Positions 28,254 to 37,490 are shown, numbered from the stretch's first letter. The stretch: 64,000 nucleotides of DNA from Flavisolibacter sp. (GCA_028288675.1 JAQBNG010000051.1:1-64000), one strand, 5' to 3'. The notes: generated by a model from the sequence alone, not told the origin. A program made the numbers and translations.

Positions 28254-30743
28254 TTAACTCTTGCTTTTCCACTTCCTTATATTCAAATAATCGAGGAAGT
28301 AAATAACCTTTAACGACAGGTTGTTATTTTGAGTACCAGACACCGTATTCGAAAAGTTTTTGAAATAGGAATATTGTACAGCATCATCATAACCTGTGAT
28401 TGAATTTTTCCAGACAATATTAACGAAACTGCCCGGAGCAAACTGCCAGGTATAAACGGCATCAATATTAAAATAGTTCTGATTGATATCGAAGAGAGAA
28501 ACGGCTCCGGCATGAACAGAAGGAGATAAATCGCCATTCATCTGCAGATCATACAAATCTTTTTGCTCTACTTTGCTCCAGTAATGCCTGGCCCTGAAAG
28601 TGATACCCGACTTATTATTAAAATTATATTTTACGCTTAAGATGTTTTCAATTGTAGTTCTGTTACGGCGTGTAAATACAATGTCATTAATAATAATCCG
28701 GTTCCCAGCCGCGTCTTTGGGAAAATAAAAACCTGCATCGTTTGAAAACGGATTGAAGTAAAAATTCTGGCTAACCGAAAGTTTATCCCCAAAGCGATAG
28801 CGGTGCCAGGCGCGGATCTCGTGATTTTTACTATTGAATTGATTTCTTAATCCAACAAAATAATCAGCACCGAAATAGTATTTTTTGGCACTGTTAGTTT
28901 CAAACCAGGCTTCCAACTGCAGCTTTGACGGACTTTTGAAAGACCTGCCCTCCATGCGTGGTTCATAAAAATCGTTTGCAACAGGAACGTAGCCTGCAAA
29001 AGCACCCACAAACCAAAGGTTCTTTAATTGCACGTCTGCGTTTACATTAGTATTAAAACGTTGAAACTTTGAGGTAATAACCTGGTTATTAAATTTCTGA
29101 TACAAGCTGCTTACTCCGGCATTATAATTAAGGTTGACACGGTTGTACCATTTCCCGGGTTTTAGCCAGCGGTAACCCGCCCATAAATAATGATCAATGT
29201 AGTTGTTGTTAAACAGGATGCCCATATCATTAATATCATACTTCTCATCAGCGATTTCCTGCGTCAGGTTGAAGTTGAACCGTCCACCTGTTTTTCCGAG
29301 ACCCACCCTGTGCGAATAGCCGGTAGAACCCTTTGCACCAGGGGAAGTTATATGACTTACTGAAAACTTACCATTCCAGTTGTAGGTATTTTTTTTGTTA
29401 TTGAAATCGAATAAGGCGGCACTTACATTAGCATCATAATCTTTGCCGCTACGTAATACATTGGTATTAATAAATGATACTGATGAATTATTCTTTAAGG
29501 TTTGATCAAAGACTAAAATATTGTAGTTGGTCAGGGGACCTGTTTCAATTTCCCGTTTGTGTTTTTCATTATCTTCTACCTCTGCATACATTGTTTTAGT
29601 GATGGCGTTAAAAACACCAATTCCCAAACCTTTTTTTGTCCGGCCTGAAATCTTTGTTGCATTTATCAATTTTGATTCGGAAGGATTTTTCAGCAACGAT
29701 TCATTAGCATTGAGTTGTCCATTTACATCCCAATAATGTATAGGCGTACTGCCTATTCTTCTTGAATAAAATAAATCGCCTTTATTAAATAACTCTGTTC
29801 CTTCGGTAAAGAAGGCCCGGTTCTCATTGTACTTTACTTCAAATGGCGAAACGTTCAGTACCTGGTTGTCGCTTTGCACCTGGCCGAAGTCCGGGATCAG
29901 CGTCATATCTAAAGTAAACGCATCTGTGATACCATACTTTACGTCCATACCTCCATTTACTGAAGAAGTAACATCTTTTATACCCGCAGTTTTATTAGGA
30001 TAATGGTTGACATAAGTAGAAAAATACGGAGAGAAAGACAAACGAAGAGGTGCTACAATCTTTTCTATTCCTGTCCACAAACCTTCCTGGTTTACAAAGC
30101 CATTTACTTTTGGATCAACAGGATTCCACATGTATTGCTGCCCTGTTTTATTTCTTCTGCGGGTGATATTTAATCCCCAGGTTTGGTTATTACTGCTTAC
30201 AAAACGCAAAGCAGAATATGGAATGCGCATTTCAAAACTCCAGCCATTTTCATGCATTTTAGCTTCGCTATCCCACACGCCGTTCCAGGAATCATCTTCA
30301 CCAGAAGTGCTTGAATATTTTGCGTCATACTGTTCTCCATACGGAGTCACATAAAAACCAAATCCATTGATCTTATCATTATAAGTATCGAAGATGACAC
30401 CAACAAAATCATTCACGCCTACTTTATCACGGCCAATTAATTCCCTTGATACGCTGTCCTTTGTTCTTTCGTAGCAATAGCCGCCTATATAAATTGATGT
30501 ATTATCATAAAGTAAATAAACAACTGTTTTATTACCTGCATTTTCAAGTACGCCGGCATTGGGACGCCACTCTACAAAATCAGTGGCAGGCGCTACCTCC
30601 ATCCATGCTGCTTCATCTATGAGGCCATCAATTTTTATAGCGGCAGCAGTTTTTTTAGCAGCTAATTCCTTACGGGCGGGTTGTTGCGCCATTAGCTTAA
30701 AAGAACATATAATCAGTAAAAAAGCAAGGGGTAGCGTACGCAT
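28254..30743 (-). CDS. Outer-membrane DUF5916 protein with CBM9-like domain
   Basis: I use the ATG at 30743 (829 aa); a TTG two codons earlier is less likely. A signal peptide (residues 1-20, ending LMAQ) is followed by a CBM9-like beta-sandwich at about 30-230 (IKIDGLIDEAAWMEVAPATDF). A long C-terminal region rich in aromatic and alternating beta-strand sequence (about 240-829, including FFTEGTELFNKGDLFYSRRIG) is the DUF5916 module, predicted to be a beta-barrel. Such proteins are common in Bacteroidota; their function is not established, and carbohydrate binding is only suggested by the first domain. It is 25 bp from the convergent FkbM-type gene. Confidence 0.82.
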   Translation of the reverse strand: MRTLPLAFLLIICSFKLMAQQPARKELAAKKTAAAIKIDGLIDEAAWMEVAPATDFVEWRPNAGVLENAGNKTVVYLLYDNTSIYIGGYCYERTKDSVSRELIGRDKVGVNDFVGVIFDTYNDKINGFGFYVTPYGEQYDAKYSSTSGEDDSWNGVWDSEAKMHENGWSFEMRIPYSALRFVSSNNQTWGLNITRRRNKTGQQYMWNPVDPKVNGFVNQEGLWTGIEKIVAPLRLSFSPYFSTYVNHYPNKTAGIKDVTSSVNGGMDVKYGITDAFTLDMTLIPDFGQVQSDNQVLNVSPFEVKYNENRAFFTEGTELFNKGDLFYSRRIGSTPIHYWDVNGQLNANESLLKNPSESKLINATKISGRTKKGLGIGVFNAITKTMYAEVEDNEKHKREIETGPLTNYNILVFDQTLKNNSSVSFINTNVLRSGKDYDANVSAALFDFNNKKNTYNWNGKFSVSHITSPGAKGSTGYSHRVGLGKTGGRFNFNLTQEIADEKYDINDMGILFNNNYIDHYLWAGYRWLKPGKWYNRVNLNYNAGVSSLYQKFNNQVITSKFQRFNTNVNADVQLKNLWFVGAFAGYVPVANDFYEPRMEGRSFKSPSKLQLEAWFETNSAKKYYFGADYFVGLRNQFNSKNHEIRAWHRYRFGDKLSVSQNFYFNPFSNDAGFYFPKDAAGNRIIINDIVFTRRNRTTIENILSVKYNFNNKSGITFRARHYWSKVEQKDLYDLQMNGDLSPSVHAGAVSLFDINQNYFNIDAVYTWQFAPGSFVNIVWKNSITGYDDAVQYSYFKNFSNTVSGTQNNNLSLKVIYFLDYLNIRKWKSKS

Positions 30744-30915
30744 TGGCAATGGTTTGCAGTTATAAGCAATACGAAATTAGACGTACCAAATGCTTGTAAT
30801 GTTACCACTCATCAAAAACACGTATTCATGTAATGCTGTTAAGTATTCCTTAACATGCAATATCATTTTATCAAATAGTATAAGGAACCGGCCTTGTGGT
30901 AAAAGCTCTTTACAC

Positions 30916-32553
30916 CTACTCATCCTTTTTGGGGCCATAAAAAACAACAGGCTGGTTAAACGTTTTATCAAAGAAACTATAAATAGTGTCCACCTTTTGG
31001 CCATCTAACTGCGAGGAGAAAGAAATAAATAAAGGTGCATTTATTTTTACAGTATCATATTTCATGATCTCACCAGTGTTTAAGTAATAATAATAAGGAA
31101 TTTGGTAAGGAATGACAGGTGGTATTGAGGCAGTTTCCAACTGGTATGTAAATAATTTATTACTCACCGATATGGGCAAAGTAAGAGCTTTTGCCCAGTA
31201 ACGAAGAGGCGCTTTTCCGGTTACCTCTACTGCCTTGGCCATTTGCCGGTTATAGCTTTCAATATATTTATATTGAATAGGAATAATTAAAATGGCGTAC
31301 ACATACCGCAGCAATATCAAGCCTGCTATAAACAGCCAAATGCGTTCAGATGCAATACGGAAGTAGTAAAAAAGAAAAACGCTTAACGCTGTAATAAGAC
31401 ATATAGTTCCAATAGCAGATACTTCTTCAAAAAAAGGAAGGATACATACGCCTAAAAGTGCCAAACCAAAAAAAAGTCCAAGGTATTTTAGTAGCCGGTT
31501 AAATTGTGCAGGATATTCCATTGTAAACCGGTGATAAATATGAGCGAATATCGTGCAGGCAAACGGCACAAACATATACACATACCGCATTTTTGGCTGC
31601 CCGGTAAACCAATAAACCCAGATATTACAAACTATAAAAAGTATAGAAAACCTGACGAAAGGATTTTGCCATAAGTTATACCTGATCTTTTTAAATAGCA
31701 GTAGTAAAAACAGTGACCAGGGAGCTGCCATTTGTACCAATAGCAATGGGTAGATCAGAGATTTATCAATCAGTTTATGCGACCTCTCCCCTACGGCCGA
31801 TTTAATAAAGGCCTCATTAAGTAAGTTTACAAAAAAACGCTGCGGGGAACCCGACCGGCGGTAGAGTAAAGCATAAAAGCCAATAGCCGCTATAAAAACA
31901 AAAATTCCCACGAGGTGCTGCCATCTCCATATAATTTTAACCGACCTGGCGTACAGACAAAGAGCAAGCAGTGTTAAACTCTGGAAAAGAATAGAAGGGA
32001 ACCCTTTTGTCAGAAAGCCAACGACACAAAAGAGGTAAGAAAACAGGTATAGTTTGAGACACTGTTGCTTTGTATAAAACCAAAAAATACTTACCGCCTG
32101 CAGATAAACTATCAGGCTATAGAAGATATCAATCTCAGCACCATTTGCAAGACCGTAGAAATAAATATCGCCAGATGTAAGCAGAAAAAAGGCTGACAAA
32201 AGCGCAATCTTTTTTGGGAAAAAATTCCGGCTGATACGATAATGAAAAAAGGCCAGAAGCAAATAAAAAACGAGTGATGGCAACCGCAGCACAAATTCTG
32301 AAGCTGACCCGGTTATCCAAATCGAGAAAGAAAGAATCCAGTTAAATACCGGCGGCTTATTGTAATAGTCCCAGCCGAAAAGCGTGGGCTTAATAAAATT
32401 ACCGGATTGGAGCATATCAAGAGAAACCATGGCCCGCCGCGGTTCCTCACCGGCTAATTCCAGTGTACCCAGATTGATAAGCACCGAAACAATATAAAGT
32501 ATCAGCAAAGCTATAATTGCCAATAGTGTTTTGTTACGCTGCAAATAATTCAT
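30916..32553 (-). CDS. GT39/ArnT-like membrane glycosyltransferase
   Basis: This 545-aa protein has about 11-12 hydrophobic segments. The first periplasmic loop carries an acidic motif LAGEEPRRAM (about residues 33-42) followed by GWDYYNKPPVFNW, the hallmark of ArnT/PMT-type transferases that move sugars from polyprenyl phosphate to lipid or protein acceptors. The C-terminal part is a soluble periplasmic segment. The acceptor cannot be deduced. It lies 67 bp downstream of nusG on the same strand, so read-through from the nusG transcript is possible. It is one of three genes that separate nusG from rplK. Confidence 0.8.
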   Translation of the reverse strand: MNYLQRNKTLLAIIALLILYIVSVLINLGTLELAGEEPRRAMVSLDMLQSGNFIKPTLFGWDYYNKPPVFNWILSFSIWITGSASEFVLRLPSLVFYLLLAFFHYRISRNFFPKKIALLSAFFLLTSGDIYFYGLANGAEIDIFYSLIVYLQAVSIFWFYTKQQCLKLYLFSYLFCVVGFLTKGFPSILFQSLTLLALCLYARSVKIIWRWQHLVGIFVFIAAIGFYALLYRRSGSPQRFFVNLLNEAFIKSAVGERSHKLIDKSLIYPLLLVQMAAPWSLFLLLLFKKIRYNLWQNPFVRFSILFIVCNIWVYWFTGQPKMRYVYMFVPFACTIFAHIYHRFTMEYPAQFNRLLKYLGLFFGLALLGVCILPFFEEVSAIGTICLITALSVFLFYYFRIASERIWLFIAGLILLRYVYAILIIPIQYKYIESYNRQMAKAVEVTGKAPLRYWAKALTLPISVSNKLFTYQLETASIPPVIPYQIPYYYYLNTGEIMKYDTVKINAPLFISFSSQLDGQKVDTIYSFFDKTFNQPVVFYGPKKDE

Positions 32554-32620
32554 GAAAAAAACTGATTATAAAAAAAGCTGATTCAACAGAACCAGCTTCA
32601 TAAAAAAATATTGTAATTGC

Positions 32621-33220
32621 CTAACTCATTTTTTCTACCTGCATATAATTTAATTCCACAGGAGTTGAGCGGCCGAATATCTTAACCGTTACTTTCAGTT
32701 TTTTCTTCTCATCGTTTACTTCTTCAATCACACCGTTAAAGTCATTAAAAGGTCCCTCGATAATCTTGATCATTTCACCAACAATAAAAGGCTCACTCAT
32801 GCTAACGCCACCTGCTTCTGCCATTTCATCCATCTTGCCTAGCATCTTATTCACCTCAGCTTTACGTAGGGCAATCGGGTTTTCTTTACCAAGGAAATGA
32901 ATAACGCTTGGGATATTCTTGATAAGGTCACGAAGGTCGTCGCTTAACTTTCCTTCTGTAATTTCTATCATTACATAACCGGGATAATAATTGCGTTCCC
33001 GCATTACCTTCTTTCCGTTTTGCACTTTGTAAACCTTTTCTACCGGGAGGAAAACCTGCTTTACCACGTCAGTCCAGCCCCCACGGGCTACTTCTTTATC
33101 TAAGTACTCCTTCACCTTTCTTTCCTTGCCACTTACCACACGCAGCACATACCACTTCGTTTCCTGCTGTTGCGGCTCCTGTGGACTTTCTTGTGGACTC
33201 TGTGCTATTGTTTCTTCCAT
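32621..33220 (-). CDS. nusG: Transcription elongation factor NusG
   Basis: This 199-aa protein binds RNA polymerase and couples it to Rho or the ribosome. The NGN domain begins KWYVLRVVSGKERKVKEYLD and includes FLPVEKVYK and YPGYVMIE. The C-terminal KOW domain contains VGEMIKIIEGPFNDFNG. A Gln/Pro-rich N-terminal extension of about 20 residues precedes the NGN domain. The start overlaps the secE stop by one base. Confidence 0.97.
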   Translation of the reverse strand: MEETIAQSPQESPQEPQQQETKWYVLRVVSGKERKVKEYLDKEVARGGWTDVVKQVFLPVEKVYKVQNGKKVMRERNYYPGYVMIEITEGKLSDDLRDLIKNIPSVIHFLGKENPIALRKAEVNKMLGKMDEMAEAGGVSMSEPFIVGEMIKIIEGPFNDFNGVIEEVNDEKKKLKVTVKIFGRSTPVELNYMQVEKMS

Positions 33221-33411
33221 TAGAATAATTTGTAAATAAAGTTCAGCCCTGTGTTGGATACTAAATCCATAATAGCTACTACGGCAGTAATGATCAGAGT
33301 AGCAGCCAGCACAATCATAGTTGATTGCTGTAACTGAATCCAGTTTGGCCAGGTCACTTTTTCCGTTAGCTCTTTGTACGAATCACGGAAGTAGTTTGAT
33401 ATCTTGTTCAT
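33220..33411 (-). CDS. secE: Preprotein translocase subunit SecE
   Basis: This 63-aa single-pass protein is the short bacterial form of SecE. It has an amphipathic N-terminal region (YFRDSYKELTEKVTWPNW) and one transmembrane helix at about residues 31-52. It stabilises SecY in the Sec translocon. It is translationally coupled to nusG by a 1-nt overlap, and tRNA-Trp lies upstream. Confidence 0.93.
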   Translation of the reverse strand: MNKISNYFRDSYKELTEKVTWPNWIQLQQSTMIVLAATLIITAVVAIMDLVSNTGLNFIYKLF

Positions 33412-33420
33412 TTGTTATTA

Positions 33421-33486
33421 GTTGATTGGTTAATCAGTTGATTAGTTGACCGGTTGATTTCCTAATCAACAAATTAACCAATCAAC
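33421..33486. repeat. Palindrome of TTGATTGG words (secE/tRNA-Trp spacer)
   Basis: Arms 33421-33445 and 33462-33486 are complementary at 23 of 25 positions. Both are built from repeated words of the type GTTGATTGGTTAAT. More words of the same kind continue to about 33500. Confidence 0.7.
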
Positions 33487-33505
33487 CGATCAACTATTAA
33501 AACTG

Positions 33506-33576
33506 CACGGGTGGAGAGATTCGAACTCCCATCAACGGTTTTGGAGACCGCTATTCTGCCATTGAACTACACCCGT
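33506..33576 (-). tRNA. tRNA-Trp (CCA anticodon)
   Basis: A cloverleaf forms with 7-bp acceptor stem ACGGGTG/CACCCGT, conserved T8 and A9, anticodon loop CTCCAAA (anticodon CCA), T loop TTCGAAT and discriminator G. The 3' CCA is not encoded. Length is 71 nt. It lies between tuf and secE, a common bacterial position. Confidence 0.95.
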
Positions 33577-33584
33577 GTGAGAAA

Positions 33585-33622
33585 GCTAAGAGCTATTAGC
33601 GGTTAAACTAATAGCTCTTAGC
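33585..33622. repeat. Perfect 15-bp hairpin (tRNA-Trp/tuf spacer)
   Basis: GCTAAGAGCTATTAG (33585-33599) pairs perfectly with 33608-33622 around an 8-nt loop. It may act as the tuf terminator or as an RNA-processing site before tRNA-Trp; there is no clean T tract. Confidence 0.65.
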
Positions 33623-33694
33623 GATATATTGCAAATATAGAAACATCATTTGCAAAGCCTACTGACTAAAAGCCCAAAGCTTAAAATCCGTAGC

Positions 33695-34885
33695 TTATTT
33701 TAAAATTTCAGTAACCTGACCGGCACCTACTGTACGACCACCTTCACGAATGGCAAACTTCAAACCTTTTTCCATTGCGATAGGCTGGATCAACCTAACA
33801 GTAAGACTGGTATTATCACCGGGCATTACCATTTCAGTTCCTGCAGGTAATTCTACTTCACCTGTAACGTCAGTTGTACGGAAGTAAAACTGAGGGCGGT
33901 ATTTTTGGAAGAATGGAGTATGACGGCCACCTTCTTCTTTGCTTAATACATACACCTCACCTTTAAACTCAGTGTGTGGAGTAATAGAACCTGGCTTAAC
34001 GATTACCATACCACGGCGGATTTGAGTCTTCTCAATACCACGTAATAATAAACCTGCGTTATCACCAGCTTCGCCTTCATCCAACAACTTGCGGAACATT
34101 TCCACACCGGTACAGGTAGAGGTAAGCGGAGTGTCCATCAGACCAACGATCTCAACAGACTCACCTACTTTAATACGGCCTCTTTCAATACGGCCGGTAG
34201 CAACTGTACCACGGCCTGTGATTGAGAATACATCTTCAACAGACATAAGGAAAGCCATATCAACCGGGCGGGGTGGTAATGGAATGTAGCTGTCAACAGC
34301 ATCCATTAATTCATCAATAGCACCAACCCATTTTGGATCACCTGCTAAAGCACCGGTAGCCGAACCTTTGATTATAGGAGTATTGTCGCCATCAAAACCA
34401 TTTTTGGTTAAAATCTCACGAATTTCCATTTCAACCAATTCTATCAATTCAGGATCATCAACCAAATCAACTTTATTCATAAACACAACCATGCGGGGAA
34501 CACCTACCTGGCGTGCTAAAAGAATATGCTCTCTTGTTTGAGGCATAGGTCCATCAGTAGCTGCCACAACTAAAATAGCACCGTCCATTTGCGCGGCACC
34601 AGTGATCATGTTCTTCACATAGTCAGCGTGACCAGGACAGTCAACGTGAGCATAGTGACGGGCGGCCGTTTGATACTCAACGTGAGCTGTATTAATGGTG
34701 ATACCTCTTTCTTTTTCTTCAGGGGCGCCATCAATTTCATCGTACTTTTTTGCCACATTACCCATGCCTCTTGAAGCAAGGATAGATGTAATAGCAGCGG
34801 TCAAAGTGGTTTTACCGTGATCTACGTGACCGATGGTACCTACGTTAACGTGCGGTTTGTCCCGCTTAAAATTCTCTTTTGCCAT
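33695..34885 (-). CDS. tuf: Elongation factor Tu
   Basis: This 396-aa GTPase carries aminoacyl-tRNA to the ribosome. G motifs are intact: GHVDHGKT at about 18-25, DCPGHADY at about 81-88 and NKVDLVD near 136-142. Domains 2 and 3 are complete, and the sequence ends [10 protein letters not shown]. It follows four tRNA genes in the order found upstream of tufB in Escherichia coli, and tRNA-Trp, secE and nusG come after it. Confidence 0.98.
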   Translation of the reverse strand: MAKENFKRDKPHVNVGTIGHVDHGKTTLTAAITSILASRGMGNVAKKYDEIDGAPEEKERGITINTAHVEYQTAARHYAHVDCPGHADYVKNMITGAAQMDGAILVVAATDGPMPQTREHILLARQVGVPRMVVFMNKVDLVDDPELIELVEMEIREILTKNGFDGDNTPIIKGSATGALAGDPKWVGAIDELMDAVDSYIPLPPRPVDMAFLMSVEDVFSITGRGTVATGRIERGRIKVGESVEIVGLMDTPLTSTCTGVEMFRKLLDEGEAGDNAGLLLRGIEKTQIRRGMVIVKPGSITPHTEFKGEVYVLSKEEGGRHTPFFQKYRPQFYFRTTDVTGEVELPAGTEMVMPGDNTSLTVRLIQPIAMEKGLKFAIREGGRTVGAGQVTEILK

Positions 34886-34989
34886 CTTTATCGGTTTTTA
34901 GTTGTGGAGTTAATTGTTATTGAAATAATCTCCTTCTCACCAACTAAAAGTTTGAAGGAAAATTTTTATGTTACCAGCAACAGAATCAT

Positions 34990-35021
34990 TTTTCTTCTTC
35001 TGTTGCGTCGCACTCTTATAC
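34990..35021 (-). repeat. TGCGACGCAA dispersed repeat, copy 3
   Basis: The core TTGCGTCGCA is at 35003-35012. Read on the minus strand the sequence is GTATAAGAGTGCGACGCAAC, close to copy 1. The 3' half of the longer repeat is not clearly preserved. It lies between tRNA-Thr(GGT) and tuf. Confidence 0.55.
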
Positions 35022-35115
35022 ATTTTGTTCACTATGCAGCAAGCGAATAGTCTATTGTGAGTGGTGAGCTTAAGACTTTATTATTCACCATTCATTACTT
35101 ACCATTCACCCTCAG

Positions 35116-35187
35116 AGCCGTTAGTGAGAATCGAACTCACGACCTCATCCCTACCAAGGATGTGCTCTACCCCTGAGCTACAACGGC
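35116..35187 (-). tRNA. tRNA-Thr (GGT anticodon)
   Basis: Acceptor stem GCCGTTG/TAACGGC, anticodon loop TTGGTAG (anticodon GGT), T loop TTCGATT, discriminator T; 72 nt, with CCA not encoded. It corresponds in order to thrT of the E. coli tufB operon. Confidence 0.95.
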
Positions 35188-35200
35188 TTTTGTCAAAAAC

Positions 35201-35261
35201 GTTGACAGTTGACCGTTGTTTGTTGACAGAGGCAACACACTGTCACCCATCATCTGACAAC
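35201..35261. repeat. Palindrome of GTTGACAG words (tRNA-Thr/tRNA-Gly spacer)
   Basis: Words GTTGACAGTTGAC and GTTGACAG (35201-35229) are mirrored by CTGTCAC and CTGACAAC (35240-35261). Confidence 0.5.
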
Positions 35262-35270
35262 ATTAACTGG

Positions 35271-35343
35271 AGCGGAAGACGAGGCTCGAACTCGCCACCT
35301 ATAGCTTGGAAGGCTATCGCTCTACCAAATGAGCTACTTCCGC
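35271..35343 (-). tRNA. tRNA-Gly (TCC anticodon)
   Basis: Acceptor stem GCGGAAG/CTTCCGC, D loop with TTTGG, anticodon loop CTTCCAA (anticodon TCC), T loop TTCGAGC, discriminator T. Unlike the other tRNAs here, the genome continues with CCA (35268-35270), though this may be chance. It corresponds to glyT. Confidence 0.95.
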
Positions 35344-35349
35344 AAAAAC

Positions 35350-35430
35350 AATTTGCAAAAAGCCAATATGCAATTTGCAAAAGAAAAAGAACTACATCAA
35401 AATTGTCAATTGCTTATTGCCAATTGACAA
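35350..35430. repeat. Palindrome of GCAATTTGCAA words (tRNA-Gly/tRNA-Tyr spacer)
   Basis: The left arm (35350-35381) repeats ATTTGCAA and GCCAATATGCAA. The right arm (35401-35430) gives AATTGTCAATTGCTTATTGCC, the inverse words. It fills nearly the whole spacer. Confidence 0.5.
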
Positions 35431-35432
35431 CG

Positions 35433-35515
<83 letters not shown>

Positions 35516-35529
35516 AAATAAAGTAAGAA

Positions 35530-35603
35530 CTTAGAATTACGAGGCGCGAAGTACAAAATAAATCCATCCACTTCGTACTTCAAATTTCATAATTAGTATT
35601 AAG
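35530..35603. repeat. Palindrome of GAAGTAC/AATTA words (tRNA-Tyr/tRNA-Thr spacer)
   Basis: CTTAGAATTACGAGGCGCGA then GTAC on the left (35530-35553) is mirrored by CTTCGTACTTC and CATAATTAGTATTAAG on the right (35571-35603), with mismatches. Confidence 0.45.
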
Positions 35604-35607
35604 TCAG

Positions 35608-35680
35608 AGCCGAAGAAGGGAGTCGAACCCCCGACCTACTGATTACAAATCAGTTGCTCTACCAACTGAGCTACTTCGGC
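35608..35680 (-). tRNA. tRNA-Thr (TGT anticodon)
   Basis: Acceptor stem GCCGAAG/CTTCGGC, anticodon loop TTTGTAA (anticodon TGT), T loop TTCGACT, discriminator T; 73 nt, with CCA not encoded. It corresponds to thrU, the first tRNA of the set. Confidence 0.95.
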
Positions 35681-35681
35681 A

Positions 35682-35791
35682 AATTAATTAGCTGATGTGA
35701 TAATAAGCCGGTTAGCTGATTAAAATACAAAAGCCATTTGCAAAGAACTTCCTGGAATTAGCTAATCTGCACATTGGCTAATCAGCTAATT
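35682..35791. repeat. Palindrome of TTAGCTGATT words upstream of tRNA cluster
   Basis: Left arm 35682-35722 contains AATTAGCTGATGTGATAATA and GGTTAGCTGATT. Right arm 35756-35791 contains AATTAGCTAATC and GGCTAATCAGCTAATT. The two arms are mostly complementary across a loop of about 33 nt. Confidence 0.6.
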
Positions 35792-35884
35792 GTTCCCCTC
35801 TTTTTTAGGGATGGCAAAAGTATGGGAAATGATGATTAGAAAAAAATACGTAGAAAAAATTTTCATCGCCATTAGCAAATAAAA

Positions 35885-35905
35885 AATCCCACACGGTGTG
35901 GGATT
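35885..35905 (-). terminator. Rho-independent terminator of hpf
   Basis: Arms AATCCCACAC (35885-35894) and GTGTGGGATT (35896-35905) form a near-perfect palindrome. On the minus strand six T follow. It lies 10 nt past the hpf stop. Confidence 0.9.
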
Positions 35906-35914
35906 GGAAAATCT

Positions 35915-36214
35915 TTAGGCGGCCTGCCTTTCTTTTTTCTTTTTTATTTGTTGAATCAACGCATTTAGCGCTTCATCAAACGATGTTTCAAACGACTTAC
36001 TGGAGCTTTTTACAAAAAAATCTGCACGTGGCACATGTACCCTGATTTCCGAAATCTTGTCTTTAATGTTGTGCGCTACATTATCCAACACCAGAAACAC
36101 ATCTACTTTAATAATCCGGTCGTGAAATTGCGAGAGCTTTTCTAATTTTTTGGTTATGTAATCCACTAATTTCTTGTCTGCATCAAAATGAAGCGATTGA
36201 ACATGTACGATCAT
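35915..36214 (-). CDS. hpf: Ribosome hibernation factor (HPF/RaiA short form)
   Basis: This 99-aa protein has the beta-alpha-beta-beta-beta-alpha layout of short HPF/RaiA proteins. It begins MIVHVQSLHFDADKKLVDYI, continues with the strand KVDVFLVL, and has a basic C-terminal helix ending in a KKKK-rich tail. Such proteins bind the 30S decoding region and inactivate ribosomes in stationary phase. It lacks the C-terminal dimerisation domain of long HPF. It follows xerC by about 100 bp and precedes the tRNA-tuf block, and a terminator separates it from the tRNAs. Confidence 0.9.
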   Translation of the reverse strand: MIVHVQSLHFDADKKLVDYITKKLEKLSQFHDRIIKVDVFLVLDNVAHNIKDKISEIRVHVPRADFFVKSSSKSFETSFDEALNALIQQIKKKKERQAA

Positions 36215-36318
36215 AGTATTGGGGTTTAATCTGAAAAAAGTTCAAAGAACGTTGCTTTGTAAGCACTATGAAGTTAGCCCTTCGCTTTTTCCCAGCCAAG
36301 CTAGAAGCGGAAAAACTT

Positions 36319-37218
36319 TTACGCTTTTGGGTGTGCCTTTTGATGAATATTTTTCAAGCGGTCTATACTGTTATGCGTATAAACCTGTGTAGCGGCAAGG
36401 CTGCTGTGACCCAGCAATTCTTTCACTGCATTTAAGTCTGCGCCATTGTTGGTAAGATGTGTGGCGAATGTATGGCGCAATACATGCGGGCTGCGCTTCT
36501 CAATAGTAGTCACCTGGCTTAAATAGGTCTTAACAGATGTGTAAACGGCTCTTGGCGCCAGTGGCTTTCCTTTAGCTGTTACCAATAAAACATCAGTTGA
36601 AAGGTGGGGGAATTCTCTTTTCTTTTTTAGCAAGTATTCTTCCAGCTCTTTTCCTAATTCAGGATTCAAAGGGATGATTCTTTCCTTAGAACCTTTGCCC
36701 AAAACCTTTATTGTACTGTTCGGGAAACTAATTCCGGTTTCCTTTAAACCAATAGCTTCGCTTAACCTGATACCGGTTTGATAAAACAGCAGCAGAATCA
36801 AACGTTCTGTTTGCCCTTTCCAGGTGTCAGGAAATTCGACATGATCAAACAGGGTCTTTATGTCTTTATCGGCAACAAAATTGGGTAAGCGCTTTTCTAT
36901 CTTGGGAGTTATCACTTTAGCCATTGGGGTTTGCTGTAATAAACCTGTTTTAATACCATATTTAAAAAAGGATTTAAGGGTAGAAATTTTACGGGCTATG
37001 CTTTTAGCAGAAAGGCCTTCATCTTTTAAACCCGCCAGCCAACTGCGGATGTACGAATGCGAAAGTTGCTGTATAGGCGTTTCGCCATACTGCACCATTA
37101 TGAAATCAAAAAAAGAAATAAGATCGGTTTGATAAGAAATGAGGGTATGTTGAGAGTAGCGTTTTTCAAACCTGAGATAATCGAAAAAAGGCTGGAGAGT
37201 GGTATGATGGTTTTCCAT
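36319..37218 (-). CDS. xerC: Tyrosine recombinase XerC/XerD
   Basis: This 299-aa protein has the N-terminal SAM-like core-binding domain (residues 5-95) and the catalytic domain with all key residues: Arg151 (TGIRLSEA), Lys175 (LGKGSKE), His245 and Arg248 (HVLRHTFATHL), His271 (LGHSS) and the nucleophile Tyr280 (QVYTH). The length and the lack of extra domains are typical of housekeeping Xer recombinases that resolve chromosome dimers, rather than phage integrases. No dif site was recognised. Its position next to hpf and rpsU supports the housekeeping role. Whether it acts as XerC or XerD cannot be told from sequence alone. Confidence 0.88.
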   Translation of the reverse strand: MENHHTTLQPFFDYLRFEKRYSQHTLISYQTDLISFFDFIMVQYGETPIQQLSHSYIRSWLAGLKDEGLSAKSIARKISTLKSFFKYGIKTGLLQQTPMAKVITPKIEKRLPNFVADKDIKTLFDHVEFPDTWKGQTERLILLLFYQTGIRLSEAIGLKETGISFPNSTIKVLGKGSKERIIPLNPELGKELEEYLLKKKREFPHLSTDVLLVTAKGKPLAPRAVYTSVKTYLSQVTTIEKRSPHVLRHTFATHLTNNGADLNAVKELLGHSSLAATQVYTHNSIDRLKNIHQKAHPKA

Positions 37219-37284
37219 AAAAAAACAATAGCTGCAAAGTACCTAAAACCTTGCAGCTATACAATATGTTAGAGCAGAAGAAGC

Positions 37285-37482
37285 TTACACCTCAATCTTT
37301 CCGCTTGATATCTGTTGCTTGTAAACAGCTTTCAACACCTGGCCTCTGCGTCTTACAGATGGCTTGATGAAGGCCTGTCTTTCACGTAACTGCAATAAGA
37401 TTTTCGCTTTTTCGAATTTCTTCTTATACTTCTTTAAAGCTTTATCTATGTTTTCGCAGTCTTTGCTATCAATTATCAGCAT
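37285..37482 (-). CDS. rpsU: Ribosomal protein S21 (bS21)
   Basis: This 65-aa basic protein binds the 30S platform near the 3' end of 16S rRNA. The sequence has the S21 pattern, with an N-terminal MLIIDSKDCENIDKALKKYK and a central LLQLRERQAFIKPS. In Bacteroidota, bS21 helps hide the anti-Shine-Dalgarno sequence, and rpsU itself keeps a strong Shine-Dalgarno that allows autoregulation. Such a site is present here (37491-37499). It is followed by xerC after about 65 bp. Confidence 0.95.
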   Translation of the reverse strand: MLIIDSKDCENIDKALKKYKKKFEKAKILLQLRERQAFIKPSVRRRGQVLKAVYKQQISSGKIEV

Positions 37483-37490
37483 GCGTATAT

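Noticed and set aside
36319..37218. Xer recombinase as sign of an integron or phage
   Set aside because: No attachment site, cassette array or phage genes nearby; sequence and context (hpf, rpsU) fit the housekeeping Xer enzyme.
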